This document shows positions 10,533 through 25,100 of a stretch of DNA of 64,000 nt, one piece after another (position 1 is the first letter of the stretch; every line of letters starts with the position of its first letter). Where the stretch lies: the NCBI GenBank assembly GCA_964057225.1, contig OZ059898.1, positions 682,001 to 746,000 on the forward strand. Reading direction: 5' to 3'. The stretch comes from Auanema rhodensis. Its lineage: Eukaryota > Nematoda > Chromadorea > Rhabditida > Rhabditidae. The notes beneath the pieces are model-generated. The model saw nothing but the letters and a program-made list of their open reading frames with translations. It ran no database searches and was not told where the DNA came from. The translations under genes and the position numbers were made by a program.

Positions 10533-11585
10533 AATGTAGTATAGTGCATTCGATGCGGATTTTTAAGCTGCGTCGATCTGTGTTATCAGATTTGCGCTAG
10601 CTTAAAAATGCACCGAGATATCAACTGATATAAGTTCACACTTATATCCTCGATTTTCACCCTGAAGAATTAATTTTTTTGTTGAATAACATTGTCCATC
10701 GTCTTTGCCTTGAAAAAAGGAATCTAAAAACATCTACTTTTTGCTAAATTATTTTGAAATTTTTCGAAAAAATTTTTGTCAAAATGTTTTTGGAAGCAAT
10801 GTTGAGTGTACATGGAAACTCAACATACACTAATGCATCATTTTTCCAACGATCATAACTAATTTTTGTATTAAGCGTTTCTCAATGTCGTATAGTGCAT
10901 TCGATGCGGATTTTTAAGCTGCGTCGATCTGTGTTATCAGATTTGCGCTAGCTTAAAAATGCACCGAGATATCAACTGATATAAGTTCACACTTATATCC
11001 TCGATTTTCACCCTGAAGAATTAATTTTTTTGTTGAATAACATTGTCCATCGTCTTTGCCTTGAAAAAAGGAATCTAAAAACATCTACTTTTTGCCAAAT
11101 TATTTTGAAATTTTTCGAAAAAATTTTTGTCAAAATGTTTTTGGAAGCAATGTTGAGTGTACATGGAAACTCAACATACACTAATGCATCATTTTTCAAA
11201 CGATCATAACTAATTTTTGTATTGAGCGTTTCTCAATGTCGTATAGTGCATTCGATGCGGATTTTTAAGCTGCGTCGATCTGTGTTATCAGATTTGCGCT
11301 AGCTTAAAAATGCACCGAGATATCAACTGATATAAGTTCACACTTATATCCTCGATTTTCACCCTGAAGAATTAATTTTTTTGTTGAATAACATTGTCCA
11401 TCGTCTTTGCCTTGAAAAAAGGAATCTAAAAACATCTACTTTTTGCTAAATTATTTTGAAATTTTTCGAAAAAATTTTTGTCAAAATGTTTTTGGAAGCA
11501 ATGTTGAGTGTACATGGAAACTCAACATACACTAATGCATCATTTTTCAAACGATCATAACTAATTTTTGTATTAAGCGTTTCTC
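10533..11585 (+). repeat. Transitional monomers 31-33
   Basis: Three 351-bp monomers with TTTTTTTGTTG in place of TTTTTTCGTTG. The first has TTTTTCCAACG near its end, a change seen again near 17512. The second (10884) has TTGCCAAATT. They join the 12-monomer block to the next subfamily and match neither exactly. Confidence 0.75.
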
Positions 11586-14500
11586 AATGTCGTATAGTGC
11601 ATTCGATGCGGATTTTTCAGCTGCGTCGATCTGTGTTATCAGATTTGCGCTAGCTTAAAAATGCACCGAGATATCAACTGATATAAGTTCACACATATAT
11701 CCTCGATTTTCACCCTGAAGAATTAATTTTTTCGTTGAATAACATTGTCCATCGTCTTTGCCTTGAAAAAGGGAATCTAAAAACATCTACTTTTTGCTAA
11801 ATTATTTTGAAATTTTTCGAAAAAATTTTTGTCAGAATGTTTTTGGAAGCAATGTTGAGTGTACATGGAAACTCAACATACACTAATGCATCATTTTTCA
11901 AACGATCATAACTAATTTTTGTATTAAGCGTTTCTCAATGTAGTATAGTGCATTCGATGCGGATTTTTAAGCTGCGTCGTTCTGTGTTATCAGATTTGCG
12001 CTAGCTTAAAAATGCACCGAGATATCAACTGATATAAGTTCACACTTATATCCTCGATTTTCACCCTGAAGAATTAATTTTTTTGTTGAATAACATTGTC
12101 CATCGTCTTTGCCTTGAAAAAAGGAATCTAAAAACATCTACTTTTTGCTAAATTATTTTGAAATTTTTCGAAAAAATTTTTGTCAAAATGTTTTTGGAAG
12201 CAATGTTGAGTGTACATGGAAACTCAACATACACTAATGCATCATTTTTCAAACGATCATAACTAATTTTTGTATTAAGCGTTTCTCAATGTAGTATAGT
12301 GCATTCGATGCGGATTTTTAAGCTGCGTCGATCTGTGTTATCAGATTTGCGCTAGCTTAAAAATGCACCGAGATATCAACTGATATAAGTTCACACTTAT
12401 ATCCTCGATTTTCACCCTGAAGAATTAATTTTTTCGTTGAATAACATTGTCCATCGTCTTTGCCTTGAAAAAAGAAATCTAAAAACATCTACTTTTTGCT
12501 AAATTATTTTGAAATTTTTCGAAAAAATTTTTGTCAAAATGTTTTTGGAAGCAATGTTGAGTGTACATGGAAACTCAACATACACTAATGCATCATTTTT
12601 CAAACGATCATAACTAATTTTTGTATTAAGCGTTTCTCAATGTAGTATAGTGCATTCGATGCGGATTTTTAAGCTGCGTCGATCTGTGTTATCAGATTTG
12701 CGCTAGCTTAAAAATGCACCGAGATATTAACTGATATAAGTTCACACTTATATCCTCGATTTTCACCCTGAAGAATTAATTTTTTTGTTGAATAACATTG
12801 TCCATCGTCTTTGCCTTGAAAAAAGGAATCTAAAAACATCTACTTTTTGCTAAATTATTTTGAAATTTTTCGAAAAAATTTTTGTCAAAATGTTTTTGGA
12901 AGCAATGTTGAGTGTACATGGAAACTCAACATACACTAATGCATCATTTTTCAAACGATCATAACTAATTTTTGTATTAAGCGTTTCTCAATGTAGTATA
13001 GTGCATTCGATGCGGATTTTTAAGCTGCGTCGATCTGTGTTATCAGATTTGCGCTAGCTTAAAAATGCACCGAGATATTAACTGATATAAGTTCACACTT
13101 ATATCCTCGATTTTCACCCTGAAGAATTAATTTTTTTGTTGAATAACATTGTCCATCGTCTTTGCCTTGAAAAAAGGAATCTAAAAACATCTACTTTTTG
13201 CTAAATTATTTTGAAATTTTTCGAAAAAATTTTTGTCAAAATGTTTTTGGAAGCAATGTTGAGTGTACATGGAAACTCAACATACACTAATGCATCATTT
13301 TTCAAACGATCATAACTAATTTTTGTATTAAGCGTTTCTCAATGTAGTATAGTGCATTCGATGCGGATTTTTAAGCTACGTCGATCTGTGTTATCAGATT
13401 TGCGCTAGCTTAAAAATGCACCGAGATATCAACTGATATAAGTTCACACTTATATCCTCGATTTTCACCCTGAAGAATTAATTTTTTCGTTGAATAACAT
13501 TGTCCATCGTCTTTGCCTTGAAAAAAGGAATCTAAAAACATCTACTTTTTGCTAAATTATTTTGAAATTTTTCGAAAAAATTTTTGTCAAAATGTTTTTG
13601 GAAGCAATGTTGAGTGTACATGGAAACTCAACATACACTAATGCATCATTTTTCAAACGATCATAACTAATTTTTGTATTAAGCGTTTCTCAATGTAGTA
13701 TAGTGCATTCGATGCGGATTTTTAAGCTGCGTCGATCTGTGTTATCAGATTTGCGCTAGCTTAAAAATGCACCGAGATATCAACTGATATAAGTTCACAC
13801 TTATATCCTCGATTTTCACCCTGAAGAATTAATTTTTTCGTTGAATAACATTGTCCATCGTCTTTGCCTTGAAAAAAGGAATCTAAAAACATCTACTTTT
13901 TGCTAAATTATTTTGAAATTTTTCGAAAAAATTTTTGTCAAAATGTTTTTGGAAGCAATGTTGAGTGTACATGGAAACTCAACATACACTAATGCATCAT
14001 TTTTCAAACGATCATAACTAATTTTTGTATTAAGCGTTTCTCAATGTAGTATAGTGCATTCGATGCGGATTTTTAAGCTGCGTCGATCTGTGTTATCAGA
14101 TTTGCGCTAGCTTAAAAATGCACCGAGATATCAACTGATATAAGTTCACACATATATCCTCGATTTTCACCCTGAAGAATTAATTTTTTCGTTGAATAAC
14201 ATTGTCCATCGTCTTTGCCTTGAAAAAAGGAATCTAAAAACATCTACTTTTTGCTAAATTATTTTGAAATTTTTCGAAAAAATTTTTGTCAAAATGTTTT
14301 TGGAAGCAATGTTGAGTGTACATGGAAACTCAACATACACTAATGCATCATTTTTCAAACGATCATAACTAATTTTTGTATTAAGCGTTTCTCAATGTCG
14401 TATAGTGCATTCGATGCGGATTTTTAAGCTGCGTCGATCTGTGTTATCAGATTTGCGCTAGCTTAAAAATGCACCGAGATATCAACTGATATAAGTTCAC

Positions 14501-17500
14501 ACATATATCCTCGATTTTCACCCTGAAGAATTAATTTTTTCGTTGAATAACATTGTCCATCGTCTTTGCCTTGAAAAAGGGAATCTAAAAACATCTACTT
14601 TTTGCTAAATTATTTTGAAATTTTTCGAAAAAATTTTTGTCAAAATGTTTTTGGAAGCAATGTTGAGTGTACATGGAAACTCAACATACACTAATGCATC
14701 ATTTTTCAAACGATCATAACTAATTTTTGTATTAAGCGTTTCTCAATGTAGTATAGTGCATTCGATGCGGATTTTTAAGCTGCGTCGATCTGTGTTATCA
14801 GATTTGCGCTAGCTTAAAAATGCACCGAGATATCAACTGATATAAGTTCACACATATATCCTCGATTTTCACCCTGAAGAATTAATTTTTTCGTTGAATA
14901 ACATTGTCCATCGTCTTTGCCTTGAAAAAGGGAATCTAAAAACATCTACTTTTTGCTAAATTATTTTGAAATTTTTCGAAACAATTTTTGTCAAAATGTT
15001 TTTGGAAGCAATGTTGAGTGTACATGGAAACTCAACATACACTAATGCATCATTTTTCAAACGATCATAACTAATTTTTGTATTAAGCGTTTCTCAATGT
15101 AGTATAGTGCATTCGATGCGGATTTTTAAGCTGCGTCGATCTGTGTTATCAGATTTGCGCTAGCTTAAAAATGCACCGAGATATCAACTGATATAAGTTC
15201 ACACTTATATCCTCGATTTTCACCCTGAAGAATTAATTTTTTCGTTGAATAACATTGTCCATCGTCTTTGCCTTGAAAAAAGGAATCTAAAAACATCTAC
15301 TTTTTGCTAAATTATTTTGAAATTTTTCGAAAAAATTTTTGTCAAAATGTTTTTGGAAGCAATGTTGAGTGTACATGGAAACTCAACATACACTAATGCA
15401 TCATTTTTCAAACGATCATAACTAATTTTTGTATTAAGTGTTTCTCAATGTAGTATAGTGCATTCGATGCGGATTTTTAAGCTGCGTCGATCTGTGTTAT
15501 CAGATTTGCGCTAGCTTAAAAATGCACCGAGATATCAACTGATATAAGTTCACACTTATATCCTCGATTTTCACCCTGAAGAATTAATTTTTTCGTTGAA
15601 TAACATTGTCCATCGTCTTTGCCTTGAAAAAAGGAATCTAAAAACATCTACTTTTTGCTAAATTATTTTGAAATTTTTCGAAAAAATTTTTGTCAAAATG
15701 TTTTTGGAAGCAATGTTGAGTGTACATGGAAACTCAACATACACTAATGCATCATTTTTCAAACGATCATAACTAATTTTTGTATTAAGCGTTTCTCAAT
15801 GTAGTATAGTGCATTCGATGCGGATTTTTAAGCTGCGTCGATCTGTGTTATCAGATTTGCGCTAGCTTAAAAATGCACCGAGATATCAACTGATATAAGT
15901 TCACACATATATCCTCGATTTTCACCCTGAAGAATTAATTTTTTCGTTGAATAACATTGTCCATCGTCTTTGCCTTGAAAAAAGGAATCTAAAAACATCT
16001 ACTTTTTGCTAAATTATTTTGAAATTTTTCGAAAAAATTTTTGTCAAAATGTTTTTGGAAGCAATGTTGAGTGTACATGGAAACTCAACATACACTAATG
16101 CATCATTTTTCAAACGATCATAACTAATTTTTGTATTAAGCGTTTCTCAATGTAGTATAGTGCATTCGATGCGGATTTTTAAGCTGCGTCGATCTGTGTT
16201 ATCAGATTTGCGCTAGCTTAGAAATGCACCGAGATATCAACTGATATAAGTTCACACTTATATCCTCGATTTTCACCCTGAAGAATTAATTTTTTCGTTG
16301 AATAACATTGTCCATCGTCTTTGCCTTGAAAAAAGGAATCTAAAAACATCTACTTTTTGCTAAATTATTTTGAAATTTTTCGAAAAAATTTTTGTCAAAA
16401 TGTTTTTGGAAGCAATGTTGAGTGTACATGGAAACTCAACATACACTAATGCATCATTTTTCAAACGATCATAACTAATTTTTGTATTAAGCGTTTCTCA
16501 ATGTAGTATAGTGCATTCGATGCGGATTTTTAAGCTGCGTCGATCTGTGTTATCAGATTTGCGCTAGCTTAAAAATGCACCGAGATATCAACTGATATAA
16601 GTTCACACATATATCCTCGATTTTCACCCTGAAGAATTAATTTTTTCGTTGAATAACATTGTCCATCGTCTTTGCCTTGAAAAAGGGAATCTAAAAACAT
16701 CTACTTTTTGCTAAATTATTTTGAAATTTTTCGAAAAAATTTTTGTCAGAATGTTTTTGGAAGCAATGTTGAGTGTACATGGAAACTCAACATACACTAA
16801 TGCATCATTTTTCAAACGATCATAACTAATTTTTGTATTAAGCGTTTCTCAATGTAGTATAGTGCATTCGATGCGGATTTTTAAGCTGCGTCGTTCTGTG
16901 TTATCAGATTTGCGCTAGCTTAAAAATGCACCGAGATATCAACTGATATAAGTTCACACTTATATCCTCGATTTTCACCCTGAAGAATTAATTTTTTTGT
17001 TGAATAACATTGTCCATCGTCTTTGCCTTGAAAAAAGGAATCTAAAAACATCTACTTTTTGCTAAATTATTTTGAAATTTTTCGAAAAAATTTTTGTCAA
17101 AATGTTTTTGGAAGCAATGTTGAGTGTACATGGAAACTCAACATACACTAATGCATCATTTTTCAAACGATCATAACTAATTTTTGTATTGAGCGTTTCT
17201 CAATGTAGTATAGTGCATTCGATGCGGATTTTTAAGCTGCGTCGATCTGTGTTATCAGATTTGCGCTAGCTTAAAAATGCACCGAGATATCAACTGATAT
17301 AAGTTCACACTTATATCCTCGATTTTCACCCTGAAGAATTAATTTTTTTGTTGAATAACATTGTCCATCGTCTTTGCCTTGAAAAAAGGAATCTAAAAAC
17401 ATCTACTTTTTGCTAAATTATTTTGAAATTTTTCGAAACAATTTTTGTCAAAATGTTTTTGGAAGCAATGTTGAGTGTACATGGAAACTCAACATACACT

Positions 17501-20500
17501 AATGCATCATTTTTCCAACGATCATAACTAGTTTTTGTATTAAGCGTTTCTCAATGTAGTATAGTGCATTCGATGCGGATTTTTAAGCTGCGTCGATCTG
17601 TGTTATCAGATTTGCGCTAGCTTAAAAATGCACCGAGATATCAACTGATATAAGTTCACACTTATATCCTCGATTTTCACCCTGAAGAATTAATTTTTTT
17701 GTTGAATAACATTGTCCATCGTCTTTGCCTTGAAAAAAGGAATCTAAAAACATCTACTTTTTGCTAAATTATTTTGAAATTTTTCGAAAAAATTTTTGTC
17801 AAAATGTTTTTGGAAGCAATGTTGAGTGTACATGGAAACTCAACATACACTAATGCATCATTTTTCAAACGATCATAACTAATTTTTGTATTAAGCGTTT
17901 CTCAATGTCGTATAGTGCATTCGATGCGGATTTTTAAGCTGCGTCGATCTGTGTTATCAGATTTGCGCTAGCTTAAAAATGCACCGAGATATCAACTGAT
18001 ATAAGTTCACACATATATCCTCGATTTTCACCCTGAAGAATTAATTTTTTCGTTGAATAACATTGTCCATCGTCTTTGCCTTGAAAAAGGGAATCTAAAA
18101 ACATCTACTTTTTGCTAAATTATTTTGAAATTTTTCGAAAAAATTTTTGTCAAAATGTTTTTGGAAGCAATGTTGAGTGTACATGGAAACTCAACATACA
18201 CTAATGCATCATTTTTCAAACGATCATAACTAATTTTTGTATTAAGCGTTTCTCAATGTAGTATAGTGCATTCGATGCGGATTTTTAAGCTGCGTCGATC
18301 TGTGTTATCAGATTTGCGCTAGCTTAAAAATGCACCGAGATATCAACTGATATAAGTTCACACATATATCCTCGATTTTCACCCTGAAGAATTAATTTTT
18401 TCGTTGAATAACATTGTCCATCGTCTTTGCCTTGAAAAAGGGAATCTAAAAACATCTACTTTTTGCTAAATTATTTTGAAATTTTTCGAAACAATTTTTG
18501 TCAAAATGTTTTTGGAAGCAATGTTGAGTGTACATGGAAACTCAACATACACTAATGCATCATTTTTCAAACGATCATAACTAATTTTTGTATTAAGCGT
18601 TTCTCAATGTAGTATAGTGCATTCGATGCGGATTTTTAAGCTGCGTCGATCTGTGTTATCAGATTTGCGCTAGCTTAAAAATGCACCGAGATATCAACTG
18701 ATATAAGTTCACACTTATATCCTCGATTTTCACCCTGAAGAATTAATTTTTTCGTTGAATAACATTGTCCATCGTCTTTGCCTTGAAAAAAGGAATCTAA
18801 AAACATCTACTTTTTGCTAAATTATTTTGAAATTTTTCGAAAAAATTTTTGTCAAAATGTTTTTGGAAGCAATGTTGAGTGTACATGGAAACTCAACATA
18901 CACTAATGCATCATTTTTCAAACGATCATAACTAATTTTTGTATTAAGCGTTTCTCAATGTAGTATAGTGCATTCGATGCGGATTTTTAAGCTGCGTCGA
19001 TCTGTGTTATCAGATTTGCGCTAGCTTAAAAATGCACCGAGATATCAACTGATATAAGTTCACACATATATCCTCGATTTTCACCCTGAAGAATTAATTT
19101 TTTCGTTGAATAACATTGTCCATCGTCTTTGCCTTGAAAAAGGGAATCTAAAAACATCTACTTTTTGCTAAATTATTTTGAAATTTTTCGAAAAAATTTT
19201 TGTCAGAATGTTTTTGGAAGCAATGTTGAGTGTACATGGAAACTCAACATACACTAATGCATCATTTTTCAAACGATCATAACTAATTTTTGTATTAAGC
19301 GTTTCTCAATGTAGTATAGTGCATTCGATGCGGATTTTTAAGCTGCGTCGTTCTGTGTTATCAGATTTGCGCTAGCTTAAAAATGCACCGAAATATCAAC
19401 TGATATAAGTTCACACTTATATCCTCGATTTTCACCCTGAAGAATTAATTTTTTTGTTGAATAACATTGTCCATCGTCTTTGCCTTGAAAAAAGGAATCT
19501 AAAAACATCTACTTTTTGCTAAATTATTTTGAAATTTTTCGAAAAAATTTTTGTCAAAATGTTTTTGGAAGCAATGTTGAGTGTACATGGAAACTCAACA
19601 TACACTAATGCATCATTTTTCAAACGATCATAACTAATTTTTGTATTGAGCGTTTCTCAATGTAGTATAGTGCATTCGATGCGGATTTTTAAGCTGCGTC
19701 GATCTGTGTTATCAGATTTGCGCTAGCTTAAAAATGCACCGAGATATCAACTGATATAAGTTCACACTTATATCCTCGATTTTCACCCTGAAGAATTAAT
19801 TTTTTTGTTGAATAACATTGTCCATCGTCTTTGCCTTGAAAAAAGGAATCTAAAAACATCTACTTTTTGCTAAATTATTTTGAAATTTTTCGAAACAATT
19901 TTTGTCAAAATGTTTTTGGAAGCAATGTTGAGTGTACATGGAAACTCAACATACACTAATGCATCATTTTTCAAACGATCATAACTAATTTCTGTATTAA
20001 GCGTTTCTCAATGTCGTATAGTGCATTCGATGCGGATTTTTAAGCTGCGTCGATCTGTTTTATCAGATTTGCGCTAGCTTAAAAATGCACCGAGATATCA
20101 ACTGATATAAGTTCACACATATATCCTCGATTTTCACCCTGAAGAATTAATTTTTTCGTTGAATAACATTGTCCATCGTCTTTGCCTTGAAAAAGGGAAT
20201 CTAAAAACATCTACTTTTTGCTAAATTATTTTGAAATTTTTCGAAAAAATTTTTGTCAGAATGTTTTTGGAAGCAATGTTGAGTGTACATGGAAACTCAA
20301 CATACACTAATGCATCATTTTTCAAACGATCATAACTAATTTTTGTATTAAGCGTTTCTCAATGTAGTATAGTGCATTCGATGCGGATTTTTAAGCTGCG
20401 TCGTTCTGTGTTATCAGATTTGCGCTAGCTTAAAAATGCACCGAGATATCAACTGATATAAGTTCACACTTATATCCTCGATTTTCACCCTGAAGAATTA

Positions 20501-20711
20501 ATTTTTTTGTTGAATAACATTGTCCATCGTCTTTGCCTTGAAAAAAGGAATCTAAAAACATCTACTTTTTGCTAAATTATTTTGAAATTTTTCGAAAAAA
20601 TTTTTGTCAAAATGTTTTTGGAAGCAATGTTGAGTGTACATGGAAACTCAACATACACTAATGCATCATTTTTCAAACGATCATAACTAATTTTTGTATT
20701 AAGCGTTTCTC
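11586..20711 (+). repeat. Array segment with linked GGGAATC / GTCAGAATG / CGTTCTG variants
   Basis: Monomers 34-59, all 351 bp. Many have CACACATATATCC (same length as CACACTTATATCC) and AAAAAGGGAATC. Four monomers with GTCAGAATG (11586, 16500, 18957, 20010) are each followed by one with GCGTCGTTCTG (11937, 16851, 19308, 20361). Other private marks are TTTTTCAGCTGCG at 11586, ATATTAACTG at 12639 and 12990, CGAAACAATTT at 14745, 17202, 18255 and 19659, and GCTTAGAAATG at 16149. Shifts of 3,510 (14394 to 17904), 2,457 (16500 to 18957) and 1,053 bases (18957 to 20010) show several overlapping past duplications. Confidence 0.85.
16500..18956 (+). repeat. Heptamer higher-order unit (2,457-bp period), with partial second copy at 18957-20009
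   Basis: Monomers 48-54. The first three (GTCAGAATG; CGTTCTG with ATTGAGCG; CGAAACAATTT) recur in the same order at 18957, 19308 and 19659. After that the second copy breaks off and restarts with another GTCAGAATG monomer at 20010. Monomers 52-54 (17904-18956) also repeat 14394-15446, so this unit is itself a composite. Confidence 0.75.
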
Positions 20712-22115
20712 AATGTAGTATAGTGCATTCGATGCGGATTTTTAAGCTGCGTCGATCTGTGTTATCAGATTTGCGCTAGCTTAAAAATGCACCGAGATAT
20801 CAACTGATATAAGTTCACACATATATCCTCAATTTTCACCCTGAAGAATTAATTTTTTCGTTGAATAACATTGTCCATCGTCTTTGCCTTGAAAAAAGGA
20901 ATCTAAAAACATCTACTTTTTGCTAAATTATTTTGAAATTTTTCGAAAAAATTTTTGTCAAAATGTTTTTGGAAGCAATGTTGAGTGTACATGGAAACTC
21001 AACATACACTAATGCATCATTTTTCAAACGATCATAACTAATTTTTGTATTAAGCGTTTCTCAATGTAGTATAGTGCATTCGATGCGGATTTTTAAGCTG
21101 CGTCGATCTGTGTTATCAGATTTGCGCTAGCTTAAAAATGCACCGAGATATCAACTGATATAAGTTCACACTTATATCCTCGATTTTCACCCTGAAGAAT
21201 TAATTTTTTTGTTGAATAACATTGTCCATCGTCTTTGCCTTGAAAAAAGGAATCTAAAAACATCTACTTTTTGCTAAATTATTTTGAAATTTTTTGAAAA
21301 AATTTTTGTCAAAATGTTTTTGGAAGTAATGTTGAGTGTACATGGAAACTCAACATACACTAATGCATCATTTTTCAAACGATCATAACTAATTTTTGTA
21401 TTAAGCGTTTCTCAATGTCGTATAGTGCATTCGATGCGGATTTTTAAGCTGCGTCGATCTGTGTTATCAGATTTGCGCTAGCTTAAAAATGCACCGAGAT
21501 ATCAACTGATATAAGTTCACACTTATATCCTCGATTTTCACCCTGAAGAATTAATTTTTTCGTTGAATAACATTGTCCATCGTCTTTGCCTTGAAAAAAG
21601 GAATCTAAAAACATCTACTTTTTGCTAAATTATTTTGAAATTTTTCGAAAAAATTTTTGTCAAAATGTTTTTGGAAGCAATGTTGAGTGTACATGGAAAC
21701 TCAACATACACTAATGCATCATTTTTCAAACGATCATAACTAATTTTTGTATTAAGCGTTTCTCAATGTAGTATAGTGCATTCGATGCGGATTTTTAAGC
21801 TGCGTCGATCTGTGTTATCAGATTTGCGCTAGCTTAAAAATGCACCGAGATATCAACTGATATAAGTTCACACTTATATCCTCGATTTTCACCCTGAAGA
21901 ATTAATTTTTTTGTTGAATAACATTGTCCATCGTCTTTGCCTTGAAAAAAGGAATCTAAAAACATCTACTTTTTGCTAAATTATTTTGAAATTTTTCGAA
22001 AAAATTTTTGTCAAAATGTTTTTGGAAGTAATGTTGAGTGTACATGGAAACTCAACATACACTAATGCATCATTTTTCAAACGATCATAACTAATTTTTG
22101 TATTAAGCGTTTCTC

Positions 22116-25100
22116 AATGTAGTATAGTGCATTCGATGCGGATTTTTAAGCTGCGTCGATCTGTGTTATCAGATTTGCGCTAGCTTAAAAATGCACCGAG
22201 ATATCAACTGATATAAGTTCACACATATATCCTCAATTTTCACCCTGAAGAATTAATTTTTTCGTTGAATAACATTGTCCATCGTCTTTGCCTTGAAAAA
22301 AGGAATCTAAAAACATCTACTTTTTGCTAAATTATTTTGAAATTTTTCGAAAAAATTTTTGTCAAAATGTTTTTGGAAGTAATGTTGAGTGTACATGGAA
22401 ACTCAACATACACTAATGCATCATTTTTCAAACGATCATAACTAATTTTTGTATTAAGCGTTTCTCAATGTCGTATAGTGCATTCGATGCGGATTTTTAA
22501 GCTGCGTCGATCTGTGTTATCAGATTTGCGCTAGCTTAAAAATGCACCGAGATATCAACTGATATAAGTTCACACTTATATCCTCGATTTTCACCCTGAA
22601 GAATTAATTTTTTCGTTGAATAACATTGTCCATCGTCTTTGCCTTGAAAAAAGGAATCTAAAAACATCTACTTTTTGCTAAATTATTTTGAAATTTTTCG
22701 AAAAAATTTTTGTCAAAATGTTTTTGGAAGCAATGTTGAGTGTACATGGAAACTCAACATACACTAATGCATCATTTTTCAAACGATCATAACTAATTTT
22801 TGTATTAAGCGTTTCTCAATGTAGTATAGTGCATTCGATGCGGATTTTTAAGCTGCGTCGATCTGTGTTATCAGATTTGCGCTAGCTTAAAAATGCACCG
22901 AGATATCAACTGATATAAGTTCACACTTATATCCTCAATTTTCACCCTGAAGAATTAATTTTTTCGTTGAATAACATTGTCCATCGTCTTTGCCTTGAAA
23001 AAAGGAATCTAAAAACATCTACTTTTTGCTAAATTATTTTGAAATTTTTCGAAAAAATTTTTGTCAAAATGTTTTTGGAAGCAATGTTGAGTGTACATGG
23101 AAACTCAACATACACTAATGCATCATTTTTCAAACGATCATAACTAATTTTTGTATTAAGCGTTTCTCAATGTAGTATAGTGCATTCGATGCGGATTTTT
23201 AAGCTGCGTCGATCTGTGTTATCAGATTTGCGCTAGCTTAGAAATGCACCGAGATATCAACTGATATAAGTTCACACTTATATCCTCGATTTTCACCCTG
23301 AAGAATTAATTTTTTCGTTGAATAACATTGTCCATCGTCTTTGCCTTGAAAAAAGGAATCTAAAAACATCTACTTTTTGCTAAATTATTTTGAAATTTTT
23401 CGAAAAAATTTTTGTCAAAATGTTTTTGGAAGCAATGTTGAGTGTACATGGAAACTCAACATACACTAATGCATCATTTTTCAAACGATCATAACTAATT
23501 TTTGTATTAAGCGTTTCTCAATGTAGTATAGTGCATTCGATGCGGATTTTTAAGCTGCGTCGATCTGTGTTATCAGATTTGCGCTAGCTTAAAAATGCAC
23601 CGAGATATCAACTGATATAAGTTCACACTTATATCCTCGATTTTCACCCTGAAGAATTAATTTTTTTGTTGAATAACATTGTCCATCGTCTTTGCCTTGA
23701 AAAAAGGAATCTAAAAACATCTACTTTTTGCTAAATTATTTTGAAATTTTTTGAAAAAATTTTTGTCAAAATGTTTTTGGAAGCAATGTTGAGTGTACAT
23801 GGAAACTCAACATACACTAATGCATCATTTTTCAAACGATCATAACTAATTTTTGTATTAAGCGTTTCTCAATGTAGTATAGTGCATTCGATGCGGATTT
23901 TTAAGCTGCGTCGATCTGTGTTATCAGATTTGCGCTAGCTTAAAAATGCACCGAGATATCAACTGATATAAGTTCACACTTATATCCTCGATTTTCACCC
24001 TGAAGAATTAATTTTTTTGTTGAATAACATTGTCCATCGTCTTTGCCTTGAAAAAAGGAATCTAAAAACATCTACTTTTTGCTAAATTATTTTGAAATTT
24101 TTCGAAAAAATTTTTGTCAAAATGTTTTTGGAAGTAATGTTGAGTGTACATGGAAACTCAACATACACTAATGCATCATTTTTCAAACGATCATAACTAA
24201 TTTTTGTATTAAGCGTTTCTCAATGTCGTATAGTGCATTCGATGCGGATTTTTAAGCTGCGTCGATCTGTGTTATCAGATTTGCGCTAGCTTAAAAATGC
24301 ACCGAGATATCAACTGATATAAGTTCACACTTATATCCTCGATTTTCACCCTGAAGAATTAATTTTTTCGTTGAATAACATTGTCCATCGTCTTTGCCTT
24401 GAAAAAAGGAATCTAAAAACATCTACTTTTTGCTAAATTATTTTGAAATTTTTCGAAAAAATTTTTGTCAAAATGTTTTTGGAAGCAATGTTGAGTGTAC
24501 ATGGAAACTCAACATACACTAATGCATCATTTTTCAAACGATCATAACTAATTTTTGTATTAAGCGTTTCTCAATGTCGTATAGTGCATTCGATGCGGAT
24601 TTTTAAGCTGCGTCGATCTGTGTTATCAGATTTGCGCTAGCTTAAAAATGCACCGAGATATCAACTGATATAAGTTCACACTTATATCCTCGATTTTCAC
24701 CCTGAAGAATTAATTTTTTCGTTGAATAACATTGTCCATCGTCTTTGCCTTGAAAAAAGGAATCTAAAAACATCTACTTTTTGCTAAATTATTTTGAAAT
24801 TTTTCGAAAAAATTTTTGTCAAAATGTTTTTGGAAGCAATGTTGAGTGTACATGGAAACTCAACATACACTAATGCATCATTTTTCAAACGATCATAACT
24901 AATTTTTGTATTAAGCGTTTCTCAATGTAGTATAGTGCATTCGATGCGGATTTTTAAGCTGCGTCGATCTGTGTTATCAGATTTGCGCTAGCTTAAAAAT
25001 GCACCGAGATATCAACTGATATAAGTTCACACTTATATCCTCGATTTTCACCCTGAAGAATTAATTTTTTTGTTGAATAACATTGTCCATCGTCTTTGCC

